Origin: Chloroflexota bacterium | GTDB taxonomy: Bacteria; Chloroflexota; Limnocylindria; Limnocylindrales; CSP1-4 | Assembly: GCA_017882025.1 (NCBI GenBank) | Contig: JADGQG010000136.1 | Location: 1-5,339 of the forward strand | DNA: 5,339 nt | Direction of reading: 5' to 3' | Shown here: one piece after another, positions 1-5,339 of the stretch | Position numbering within the stretch: position 1 is the first letter of the stretch | How the letters are laid out: each line of letters opens with the position of its first letter | Program-made: the position numbers and the translations under genes | The notes under the pieces: model-generated | Database searches by the model: none | What the model saw: the letters and a program-made list of their open reading frames with translations, nothing else | Told to the model about the DNA's origin: nothing

Positions 1-27
1 GCTCGCCTGCCGTCGGGTCCGTGGCCG

Positions 28-609
28 TCAGGCGAAGAGGGCGCGGAGCCCCGCCGGCGTGATCCAGGCGAACAGCGCCAGGAAGGCGGGGATCAGCGAG
101 TCGCGGAACAGGATGGCCGTCTGCGACGGATCGTAGAAGCGGAAGATGTCGCGGAGAATCCCGATCTCGTTGCGGTTCTGCGCGATGCCCGAAATGCGGA
201 AGAACGAGTCCAGGATCATGATCATCGCGCCAACCAGCAGGAGGGCCTGCAGGACCCCCAGGAGCCCGCCCACGATCTCGTCGATCACCGTGGATCGCTT
301 GAAGAGCTGGGTTCGCCGGTAGAACACCTGGACCAGGATCGAGCCAGCCAGGTAGATCACGACGAAGCTGGCCCCGAACGCCAGCATGGTCGAGTATTCC
401 TTCGGATATTGCGTCCAGTACTGCCCCAGCCACGAGCCCAGCGGATCACGAAGGTTGATGGCGAAGAGGATGGCGACGACGAGGATCGCCAGGCCGATCA
501 GCCTGCGCAGCGTCCCCTGGACGAACCCGGCAAGAAAGAAGACGCAGACGAAGAAGACCACGAGCACGTCGAAGAGATTCAGGCTCCGGATGGCGCCGAC
601 GACGTCCAC
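28..609 (-). CDS. cvpA: CvpA family integral membrane protein
   Basis: Predicted inner-membrane protein of 193 residues, within the usual range for CvpA (about 160-220), the family first named for colicin V production and of uncertain molecular function. Residues 11-32 (NLFDVLVV...AGFVQG) carry the typical first helix with Asp14 and a Gly-rich turn. Further hydrophobic segments lie at about 36-53, 74-97 and 111-134, giving four likely membrane helices. The third and fourth are linked by a basic loop (YRRTQLFKRS, 97-106), and VIDEIVGGLLGVLQALL (108-124) matches the conserved D..GG...G...G pattern. The C-terminal part (DSLIP, 170-174, then a hydrophobic tail) is also family-like. The GTG start is chosen from the 5-base-spaced GGGGAG. 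It lies 132 bases downstream of pheT, so it may share the pheST message or have its own promoter; Bacillus has cvpA near pheST, before mutS2. Family identity is good; the cellular role is not known from sequence. Confidence 0.87.
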   Translation of the reverse strand: MDVVGAIRSLNLFDVLVVFFVCVFFLAGFVQGTLRRLIGLAILVVAILFAINLRDPLGSWLGQYWTQYPKEYSTMLAFGASFVVIYLAGSILVQVFYRRTQLFKRSTVIDEIVGGLLGVLQALLLVGAMIMILDSFFRISGIAQNRNEIGILRDIFRFYDPSQTAILFRDSLIPAFLALFAWITPAGLRALFA

Positions 610-741
610 GCAGACTCCCCATATCGCGGCGCGTTCGCAGCGCCGACCACGCCCGCCCCGATCTCTCTCGGCGGACCCCTCGCAAGGATACGTCCGCGCT
701 CGGCGCACCTGCAACCGGGCCGAGCTGCGACCTTCTCACGG
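610..741 (-). other. pheT-cvpA intergenic region, no clear signal
   Basis: The 132 non-coding bases between the pheT TAG and the cvpA GTG show no T-run terminator, no strong inverted repeat and no convincing promoter apart from the cvpA ribosome-binding site. The missing terminator is compatible with read-through from pheST into cvpA. The Arg/Gly-rich frame open across this stretch looks like an ordinary GC-rich chance frame. Confidence 0.5.
615..620 (-). promoter_or_regulatory. Shine-Dalgarno that sets the cvpA start
   Basis: GGGGAG on the minus strand lies 5 bases before GTG at 609. It favours this start over the upstream in-frame ATG at 714, whose extra 35 residues are Arg-rich and unlike a CvpA N-terminus. 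Confidence 0.55.
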
Positions 742-3246
742 CTAGGTGCGCAGGCGAGCTCCGTGGGCGGACGCGACAGCGGAGACGAGCCGGGCGACGT
801 CCGCGTCGACCTCGTCATCGGTGAGCGCCCGCTCGTCGGCGGCGAAGACGACGCGCCACGCAAGGCTCTTCTCTCCGGCTGCCAGCGGCGCGCCGCGGTA
901 GATGTCGAACAGCGCTACCTGCCGGAGCGTGTCGCCGCCGGCCGCCCGGAGCGTCGCCGCCAGGTCCGCCGCGGCGAGCGGCTCCGGCACGACGAGTGCG
1001 AGGTCACGCTCACACGGCTGGAAGCGCCCGACCGACGCCACCCGAACGGGGACCAGCTGACCCGCCGAAAGACCCGAGATCGCGAGTTCCGCCACGAGGA
1101 CGCGCTCGGCCCGAAGGTCCCACGCCGCGAGGACCGACGGGTGGAGCTCGCCGATGAGCCCGGCGAGCGTCCCCGGGGCCACGGCGCGCGCGGCGCGTCC
1201 CGGATGCAGCGGCGCCCCGTCAAGGTGCGACACCCAGGCAGGGTCCGGGATCGCCAGGACCCGGGCCAGCAGGTCCACGATCCCCTTCGCGTCGTCGAGG
1301 TCGTACGTGCGTGCCGGGACGTTCCAGGCGGGGGTAGCGGCGGAGCCCGTCACGAGGAAGGCCAGGCGCCACCACTCGGCCGGGGTGCCGTCGGGCGCCT
1401 GCGCATAGCCCTTGCCGACCTCGAAGATCGCGACGTCGCCCCGGCCGTGCCGCTCATTGAGCGCGAGGACGTCCAGCAGGCTCCCCACGAGACCGCGCCG
1501 GAGGACCGCGTGGCGCTCGGACAGCGGGTTCGTGACGGTCACGACCAGGCCGTCGACGGCTGCCTCGCCCGGCACGCCGTCCGCCGCAAGGACCGGCCAC
1601 CCGAGCGTGGCCGCCGCTGATCCGGGGACGAGCGCCGGCGTCACGACCTCCGTCAGGCCTGCGCCAGCGAGCGCGCGCCGAAGTGCGTCGCGCAGCTCCA
1701 GCGGGTTCGGCCGCACATGGGGCATTGCCGTGTCCGGCGTCTTTCCCGTGACGGTCTCGTATCCGGCAATGCGGATGACCTCCTCCGCGATGTCGGCCTC
1801 AACAAGAAGGTCACGGCGCCACGGGGGCACGACCGCGTCGCGTGCCTCACCTGGAGCGACGGCGACGCTGCGCGGTGTCGCGCCGGCAGCGATGACCACC
1901 CCCGACCCGTCCGGCGCAGGCTCGGTGGCGATGCCGACGCGCGCGAGCAGGGCAGCCTGTGCGTCGGGGCCGAGACGGGTCCCAAGAAGCAGGTCCACGC
2001 GCGCCGGCCGGTACCCGACCCGGGCCGGTACAGGCTCGTCCGGAGCGGTGTCGATTCGGCCGGCGGCGACGCTGCCGCCGGCCCATGTTGCGATGAGCTC
2101 GGTGACCCGGTCCGCGCCGATCCAGGCGAGCCGGGACTCCTGGCCCTTCTCGAAGCGGAGGCTTGCCTCGGAGCGAAGCGCATATCGAAATGCGGTCCGC
2201 CTGACGCTGACGGGATCGAAGACCGCCGACTCGATGATCACGTCGGCTGTCGACTCCCCCACCTCCGATGCGGCCCCGCCCATGACCCCGGCGATCGCGA
2301 GCGGACCGTTCTCGTCCGCGATGAGGAGCGTCTCCGGTGAGAGCGCGCGCTCGACGTGATCCAGCGTCTCGAGGCGCTCGCCGGGGCGGGCCGTCCGCAC
2401 GACGAGGGCAGCCCGGCCCCTGGCGTCGCGCGCCACGGCGCCGGCGTCGAACGCGTGGGTCGGCTTGCCGAGCTCCAGCATCACGTAGTTCGTGGCGTCC
2501 ACCACGTTGCTGACGGGACGCATCCCGGCAGCGAGGAGGCGCCGCTGGACCTGCTCCGGCGACGGCCCGACGCGGACGGCGCTCACCCTGCGCCCGACGA
2601 AGCGATGACAGAGTTCCGGGTCCTCGACGCCGACCGCCAGGACCTCGCCGATTGGCGGGCCATCCTCGCGCAGCGTGATCTCCGGGAAGCGCGCCACGCT
2701 GCCGGTGACGGCCGCCACCTCGCGCGCCAGCCCCACGAGGCAGAGCGCGTCGCCGCGGTTCGGCTTCACGTCCACGTCCAGCACCCAGTCGCCGTAGAGG
2801 TCCGTGAGGGCCGTGCCCAGGGGCGTCCCGGCGGGCAGGATGAGGATCCCCTCGCCGTCCACGCTCAACCGGAGCTCGTCCCCGGAGCAGAGCATCCCGT
2901 TGCTCACCACGCCCATCTTCTCGGTCCGCTCGATGGCGCGGTTGCCGGGCAGGACCGCGCCCGGCAGGGCCACCGGGACTCGCTGGCCGGGTGCGATGTT
3001 CGTCGCGCCGCAGACAATCTGGAGCGGCTCAGCCGCCCCCACATGGACGCTGGTAAGCGAGAGGCGGTCGGCCCGCGGGTGCTTCTCGACGGTCAGCAGC
3101 TCGCCGACGACGACGTTGCGCCACTCGGAACCCCAGCGCTCGAGGCCCTTGACCTCGAATCCCAGGAGCGTGAGCCGTTCGGCCAGCGCCTCCGGGGACA
3201 GGTCGAGGTCCACGTAGTCGCGCAGCCAGCCGAGCGGGATCCTCAT
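742..3246 (-). CDS. pheT: Phenylalanine--tRNA ligase beta subunit
   Basis: Non-catalytic partner of PheS that binds tRNA and edits misacylated Tyr-tRNA-Phe. The product is 834 residues (family about 790-830). In order: N-terminal MRIPLGWLRDYVD; EMAP-type tRNA-binding OB fold about 45-150 (VVVGELLTVEKHPRADRL, GMLCSGDEL); B3/4 editing domain about 212-385 (RFVGRRVSAVRVGPSPEQV, VVDATNYVMLELGKPTHAFD with His264, IIESAVFDPVSVRRT); B5 about 405-500 (PPWRRDLLVEADIAEEVIRIAGYE); catalytic-like B6/7 about 515-735 (NPLSERHAVLRRGLVGSLL); C-terminal FDX-ACB anticodon-binding domain about 740-834 (ERDLALVV, LFDIYRG, EKSLAWR, ALTDDEV, GARLR). The frame is open back to 3480 inside pheS, but the conserved N-terminus begins at the ATG that overlaps the pheS stop as ATGA, with GGAG 8 bases upstream. 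This implies coupled synthesis of the two subunits. It ends with TAG. Confidence 0.98.
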   Translation of the reverse strand: MRIPLGWLRDYVDLDLSPEALAERLTLLGFEVKGLERWGSEWRNVVVGELLTVEKHPRADRLSLTSVHVGAAEPLQIVCGATNIAPGQRVPVALPGAVLPGNRAIERTEKMGVVSNGMLCSGDELRLSVDGEGILILPAGTPLGTALTDLYGDWVLDVDVKPNRGDALCLVGLAREVAAVTGSVARFPEITLREDGPPIGEVLAVGVEDPELCHRFVGRRVSAVRVGPSPEQVQRRLLAAGMRPVSNVVDATNYVMLELGKPTHAFDAGAVARDARGRAALVVRTARPGERLETLDHVERALSPETLLIADENGPLAIAGVMGGAASEVGESTADVIIESAVFDPVSVRRTAFRYALRSEASLRFEKGQESRLAWIGADRVTELIATWAGGSVAAGRIDTAPDEPVPARVGYRPARVDLLLGTRLGPDAQAALLARVGIATEPAPDGSGVVIAAGATPRSVAVAPGEARDAVVPPWRRDLLVEADIAEEVIRIAGYETVTGKTPDTAMPHVRPNPLELRDALRRALAGAGLTEVVTPALVPGSAAATLGWPVLAADGVPGEAAVDGLVVTVTNPLSERHAVLRRGLVGSLLDVLALNERHGRGDVAIFEVGKGYAQAPDGTPAEWWRLAFLVTGSAATPAWNVPARTYDLDDAKGIVDLLARVLAIPDPAWVSHLDGAPLHPGRAARAVAPGTLAGLIGELHPSVLAAWDLRAERVLVAELAISGLSAGQLVPVRVASVGRFQPCERDLALVVPEPLAAADLAATLRAAGGDTLRQVALFDIYRGAPLAAGEKSLAWRVVFAADERALTDDEVDADVARLVSAVASAHGARLRT

Positions 3247-4286
3247 CGGAACTGCTCCAGGAAGCGCAGGTCGTTGTCGAGGAAGACCCGGACATCGCCG
3301 ATCCCGTGACGGAGCATCGCGATCCGTTCCACGCCCATCCCGAACGCGAAGCCCTGGTAGCGCTCCGGGTCGATCCCGCCGTGCTGGAGAACGACCGGGT
3401 GGACCATGCCCGCCCCGAGAATCGTCATCCAGCCTGTCCGCCCGCACGCGGGGCAGCCGGTCCCGCCGCAGACCAGGCACCCCACGTCGAATGCCACGGA
3501 CGGCTCCGTGAACGGGTAGTAGCCGGGCCGGAAGCGCGTGGCCCGCCCGGCGCCGAACATCGCGTGGGCGAACTCGTCGAGGAGGCCGCGCAGGTCGGCG
3601 AGGCTCGTCCCCTCGTCCACCATGAGCCCTTCGACCTGGAAGAATTCCGAGGCATGCGACGCGTCGACCGCCTCGTAGCGGAAGCAGCGGCCCGGCAGGA
3701 GCGCCCTGATCGGCGGCTTCTCCGCGTGCATGACGCGAATCTGGCCGGGCGAAGTGTGCGTCCGGAGGAGGCCCCCGTCGATGTCCACATACATCGTGTC
3801 CCAGAGGTCCCGGGCAGGATGATCCGGCGGGATGTTGAGCATCTGGAAGTTCGTGGCGTCGCTTTCTACCTCCGGCCCCTCGTAGGTCACGAACCCGAAC
3901 TGGCCGAAGATCTCCGCGATCCGGCTGATCGTCTCCTGGATCGGGTGGAGGCTTCCACGTGCGATCGGCCGGCCGGGCGTCGTGACGTCCATCGCTTCGG
4001 CGGCGAGGCGCGCCGCCAGGGCCGCCTGGGACGTGCGCTGCCGGGCGCTCGCGAGCGCGCCCTCGACGGCCTCGCGGACTTCGTTGACCGCGACGCCGAC
4101 GCGGGGCCGGTCCTCGGCGGGAAGCTGCCCGATCCCGCGCATGAGGCCGGAGAGCGCGCCGCCCTTCCGCCCGAGGTAGGCGACGTCGAGCTCGTCGAGC
4201 GCCGCGAGGTCCGGCGCGGCCGCGATCTTCGGCAGCGCCTCCTCACCGAGGGCGCGGAGCTGGCTGGTCAGCGTGGCGAGGTCCAC
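3243..4286 (-). CDS. pheS: Phenylalanine--tRNA ligase alpha subunit
   Basis: Catalytic subunit of the cytoplasmic alpha2beta2 enzyme that activates Phe with ATP and charges tRNA-Phe. The 347 residues match the usual bacterial length (about 340-350). Residues 1-90 are the Ala-rich helical N-terminal arm, with YLGRKG at 37-42. The class II core follows: YEGPEVESDATNF (135-147), HPARDLWDTMY (156-166), THTSPGQIRVM (176-186), motif 2 around GRCFRYE (199-205) and FFQVEG (215-220), YYPFTEP (256-262), ILGAGMVHP (289-297) and motif 3 GFAFGMGVER (312-321). Phe-314 to Phe-316 (FAF) includes the Ala equivalent to E. coli Ala294 in the Phe pocket. Cys270, 273, 278 and 281 form a CxxC-x4-CxxC insert like that of Bacillus PheS, perhaps metal-binding. 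The TGA stop overlaps the pheT ATG. The start is GTG, behind AGGAGG at 13 bases. Confidence 0.97.
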   Translation of the reverse strand: MDLATLTSQLRALGEEALPKIAAAPDLAALDELDVAYLGRKGGALSGLMRGIGQLPAEDRPRVGVAVNEVREAVEGALASARQRTSQAALAARLAAEAMDVTTPGRPIARGSLHPIQETISRIAEIFGQFGFVTYEGPEVESDATNFQMLNIPPDHPARDLWDTMYVDIDGGLLRTHTSPGQIRVMHAEKPPIRALLPGRCFRYEAVDASHASEFFQVEGLMVDEGTSLADLRGLLDEFAHAMFGAGRATRFRPGYYPFTEPSVAFDVGCLVCGGTGCPACGRTGWMTILGAGMVHPVVLQHGGIDPERYQGFAFGMGVERIAMLRHGIGDVRVFLDNDLRFLEQFR

Positions 4287-4299
4287 GAGCGGAGACGTT

Positions 4300-4305
4300 C
4301 CTCCT
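4300..4305 (-). promoter_or_regulatory. Consensus Shine-Dalgarno of pheS with long spacing
   Basis: The minus strand reads a full AGGAGG, followed by 13 bases and then GTG. That spacing is longer than the usual 5-10 bases. No other ATG, GTG or TTG occurs in frame between them; the only alternative, ACG one base after the site, is implausible. The GTG also gives the expected PheS N-terminal length. Confidence 0.6.
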
Positions 4306-4341
4306 GGGAGTCCCTGGACGGCTGGGCTGCTGGTTCGGAAT

Positions 4342-4380
4342 CGGGAACCCCCGCGCCCGACGATCGGCGCGAGGGTCCCG
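4342..4380 (-). promoter_or_regulatory. Strong GC-rich hairpin in the rplT-pheS gap, possible attenuator or leaky terminator
   Basis: On the minus strand the arm CGGGACCCTCGCGCC (4380-4366) pairs with the arm that begins GGCGCGGGGG and ends TTCCCG (4357-4342). The result is about 15 base pairs with one bulged T, one G-T pair and a short loop. What follows is ATTCCGAACC, without a T-run, so it is not a standard intrinsic terminator. A weaker hairpin (CCGGG/CCCGG arms at 4398-4402 and 4411-4415) lies just upstream. No T-box consensus (TGGNACCGCG) and no Phe-rich leader peptide is visible. The position matches that of the E. coli pheM attenuator between rplT and pheS. A role in partial termination, RNA processing or protecting the 3' end of the rplT message is inferred only; base pairing was judged by eye. 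Confidence 0.4.
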
Positions 4381-4423
4381 GGTAGCGGCGGGAGAGACCG
4401 GGTCGCGAGGCCCGGCCATGCCG

Positions 4424-4774
4424 TCAGGCGCCGCGGGCAACCTCGACGATCCGACCAAACGTGTCGTCGTCGCGGACGGCGATGTCGGCCAGGATCTTGC
4501 GGTCGATCTCGACCTCGGCCGTCCGGAGGCCCCGGATGAGCTGGCTGTAGGTCAGGCCGTGGATCCGGGCCGCCGCGTTGATCCGGATGATCCAGAGCTG
4601 GCGGAAGTCACGCTTCCGGACCTTGCGGTCGCGGGTGGCATAGGCGAGCGCATGGAGCAGCGCTTCGTGGGCCGGCTTGATCAGCCGCGAGCGGGTCCCC
4701 TTGCGACCCTCGGCCGCGTTCAGGAGGCGCTTGTGGCGCTTGTGCGCGGTGACGCCGCGCTTGACGCGAGCCAT
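4424..4774 (-). CDS. rplT: 50S ribosomal protein bL20
   Basis: Large-subunit rRNA-binding protein needed early in 50S assembly; in E. coli and Bacillus it also represses its own operon. The 116-residue product has family length. Residues 1-14 (MARVKRGVTAHKRH) form the start of the long basic N-terminal helix. RKRDFRQLWIIRINAAAR (53-70) and GLTYSQLIRGL (73-83), then VEIDRKILADIAV (88-100), are near-invariant bL20 blocks. The usual GYxG near residues 23-26 reads GRKG, a small departure. The ATG start has AGAAGGG 7 bases upstream, inside the end of rpmI, and only 3 bases separate it from the rpmI stop, so translational coupling is likely. It is the last gene of the tight infC-rpmI-rplT block; a 137-base gap follows before pheS. 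Confidence 0.97.
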   Translation of the reverse strand: MARVKRGVTAHKRHKRLLNAAEGRKGTRSRLIKPAHEALLHALAYATRDRKVRKRDFRQLWIIRINAAARIHGLTYSQLIRGLRTAEVEIDRKILADIAVRDDDTFGRIVEVARGA

Positions 4775-4777
4775 GGG

Positions 4778-4984
4778 TCAGCCCTTCTTGAGGTACGGGA
4801 GGAGGCGCCTGATCTGGCTCGCATGTTCGCTGCCGAGCACGGCCTTGCCGTCATACCGGCGCGTACGCCGCGACGACTTCAGCTCCAGGTGGTGGCCCCG
4901 CCACGACTTGACGCGGATCGCCTTCCCGCTCCCGGTCACCCCGATCCGCTTCTGGGCTCCCTTGTGGGTCTTCAGCTTCGGCAC
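4778..4984 (-). CDS. rpmI: 50S ribosomal protein bL35
   Basis: Small basic protein of the large ribosomal subunit, 68 residues, the normal size for bL35. The N-terminus PKLKTHKGAQKR (residues 2-13), then VTGSGKAIR (16-24), LKSSRRTRR (35-43) and the end IRRLLPYLKKG (58-68) follow the family pattern PKxKTHxGxxKRFxxTGxGK...KSxxxKRxL...IxxxLPY. The frame stays open upstream to 5242, but that stretch overlaps infC in another frame and has no L35 character. The start is therefore the GTG directly before PKLK, with a GAGG ribosome-binding site 5 bases upstream. It sits between infC (7-base gap) and rplT (3-base gap), the standard operon arrangement. In E. coli this operon is repressed translationally by L20; whether that holds here is not visible. 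Confidence 0.96.
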   Translation of the reverse strand: MPKLKTHKGAQKRIGVTGSGKAIRVKSWRGHHLELKSSRRTRRYDGKAVLGSEHASQIRRLLPYLKKG

Positions 4985-4989
4985 GCCGG

Positions 4990-4993
4990 CCTC
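4990..4993 (-). promoter_or_regulatory. Shine-Dalgarno of rpmI, overlapping the infC stop
   Basis: On the minus strand the sequence GTGAGG includes the infC TGA, and its GAGG lies 5 bases before a GTG codon. This supports GTG at 4984 as the rpmI start rather than the longer open frame running back to 5242. It also suggests that ribosomes finishing infC can re-initiate on rpmI (inference). Confidence 0.6.
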
Positions 4994-5339
4994 ACTCTCC
5001 CGCTGGTGCGGCGGGCGTGGGGCCCGCTGCGTCGACCGCGGCCGCCGGGGCGGCACCCTCCGTCTCGTCCAGCTGCGGCGTCCCGTCCGGGGCGGTTGCC
5101 CCGCCGGTCGCCTCGCGCGGCTTCGGCTTGTGGGTCGAAGCGATCGTGATATGCATGGACTTTCCCTCGAGGAGCGGTGCCCGCTCCAGGACGCCGTGGT
5201 CCTTGATCTGGTCCGCGAACTTCGCGAGCAATTCCCGCCCAAGATGCGGGTGGGTCAACTCTCGACCGCGAAACTGGACGGCCACCTTGATCCGGTCGCC
5301 GTCCTCCAGGAACTCGATTGCCCGTCGGACCTTCGTGTC
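4992..5339 (-). CDS. infC: Translation initiation factor IF-3, C-terminal part (5' end cut by window edge)
   Basis: IF-3 binds the 30S subunit, keeps it apart from 50S and checks start-codon and initiator-tRNA pairing. The visible 115 codons, read in frame from the window edge, carry the IF-3 C-terminal domain. Its hallmark stretches are RRAIEFLEDGDRIKV (fragment residues 5-19), FRGRELTHPHLG (23-34) and the EGKSMHITIAS end (58-68). These match the family pattern FLxxGDKVKVxxxFRGRE..HxxLG. The N-terminal domain, linker and start codon lie beyond 5339, so the unusual AUU/AUC-type start known for infC cannot be checked. After residue 68 the protein continues for about 47 residues of Ala/Pro/Thr/Gly-rich, mildly acidic sequence that is not part of the conserved fold. 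It is the first visible gene of the infC-rpmI-rplT operon, with a TGA stop 7 bases before rpmI. Identity is secure; the role of the tail is unknown. Confidence 0.96.
   Translation of the reverse strand, partial: DTKVRRAIEFLEDGDRIKVAVQFRGRELTHPHLGRELLAKFADQIKDHGVLERAPLLEGKSMHITIASTHKPKPREATGGATAPDGTPQLDETEGAAPAAAVDAAGPTPAAPAGE

Noticed and set aside
685..714. Possible sigma-70-like promoter for cvpA on the minus strand, TTGCAG then 18 bases then TATCCT
   Set aside because: Only 3 of 6 and 4 of 6 bases match consensus, which is expected by chance. It is not strong enough to list.
409..1620. Long plus-strand open frame of 403 codons opposite cvpA and pheT
   Set aside because: It is antisense to well-supported genes, rich in Arg, Gly, Pro and Asp, and has no recognisable domain. 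It is a typical shadow in high-GC DNA.
3247..3480. N-terminal extension of pheT by 78 codons
   Set aside because: The extension lies inside pheS in another frame and is Arg/Gly/Pro-rich. The conserved PheT N-terminus starts exactly at the ATG overlapping the pheS stop.
2356..4385. Two consecutive plus-strand open frames (2356-3309 and 3306-4385) with overlapping ends, resembling an operon
   Set aside because: They are antisense to pheT and pheS, whose full-length conserved domains explain the DNA. Composition is low-complexity and charged, and no family is recognisable.
4287..4423. T-box riboswitch upstream of pheS
   Set aside because: No TGGNACCGCG consensus or specifier-loop layout was found, and 137 bases is short for a complete T-box.
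4243..4458. 71-codon minus-strand frame across the rplT-pheS gap, considered as a leader peptide like pheM
   Set aside because: It has no Phe cluster, is Pro/Arg-rich, begins inside rplT and runs into pheS in another frame. It is best seen as a chance frame.
4985..5242. N-terminal extension of rpmI by 86 codons
   Set aside because: It overlaps infC out of frame. bL35 begins at PKLK with a GTG start and a well-spaced GAGG.

Overview
The window is a high-GC bacterial chromosome segment (about two thirds G+C by eye). Every gene I can support lies on the minus strand, so it reads from right to left: infC (3' part only), rpmI, rplT, a 137-base gap, pheS, pheT, a 132-base gap, then cvpA. This is a translation-machinery cluster: initiation factor IF-3, ribosomal proteins L35 and L20, and both subunits of phenylalanyl-tRNA synthetase, followed by a CvpA-family membrane protein.

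Layout from right to left. 5339-4992 holds the C-terminal domain of IF-3 plus an Ala/Pro-rich tail; its start lies outside the window. 4984-4778 is rpmI and 4774-4424 is rplT. Both are tightly packed behind infC, with 7- and 3-base gaps, as in the classic infC-rpmI-rplT operon. 4423-4287 is non-coding and contains a strong GC-rich hairpin; this is where E. coli keeps the pheM attenuator. 4286-3243 is pheS and 3246-742 is pheT, joined by an ATGA stop/start overlap. 741-610 is non-coding with no convincing signal. 609-28 is cvpA. Bases 1-27 hold nothing recognisable.

The order infC-rpmI-rplT-pheS-pheT is shared with E. coli and many other bacteria. A cvpA gene behind pheST recalls Bacillus, where the order is pheST-zapA-cvpA-mutS2. 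PheS with a four-cysteine insert, high GC, frequent GTG starts (rpmI, pheS, cvpA) and this gene order would suit a high-GC member of Chloroflexota or a related terrabacterial lineage. That placement is an impression and not a demonstrated result.

The region is essentially ordinary core genome. I see no mobile elements, CRISPR, tRNA or rRNA genes, or accessory system. The long plus-strand open frames are shadows of pheT and pheS. The points worth a second look are modest: the rplT-pheS leader hairpin, the low-complexity IF-3 tail, the PheS cysteine insert with a changed neighbouring motif, and the long Shine-Dalgarno spacing at pheS.
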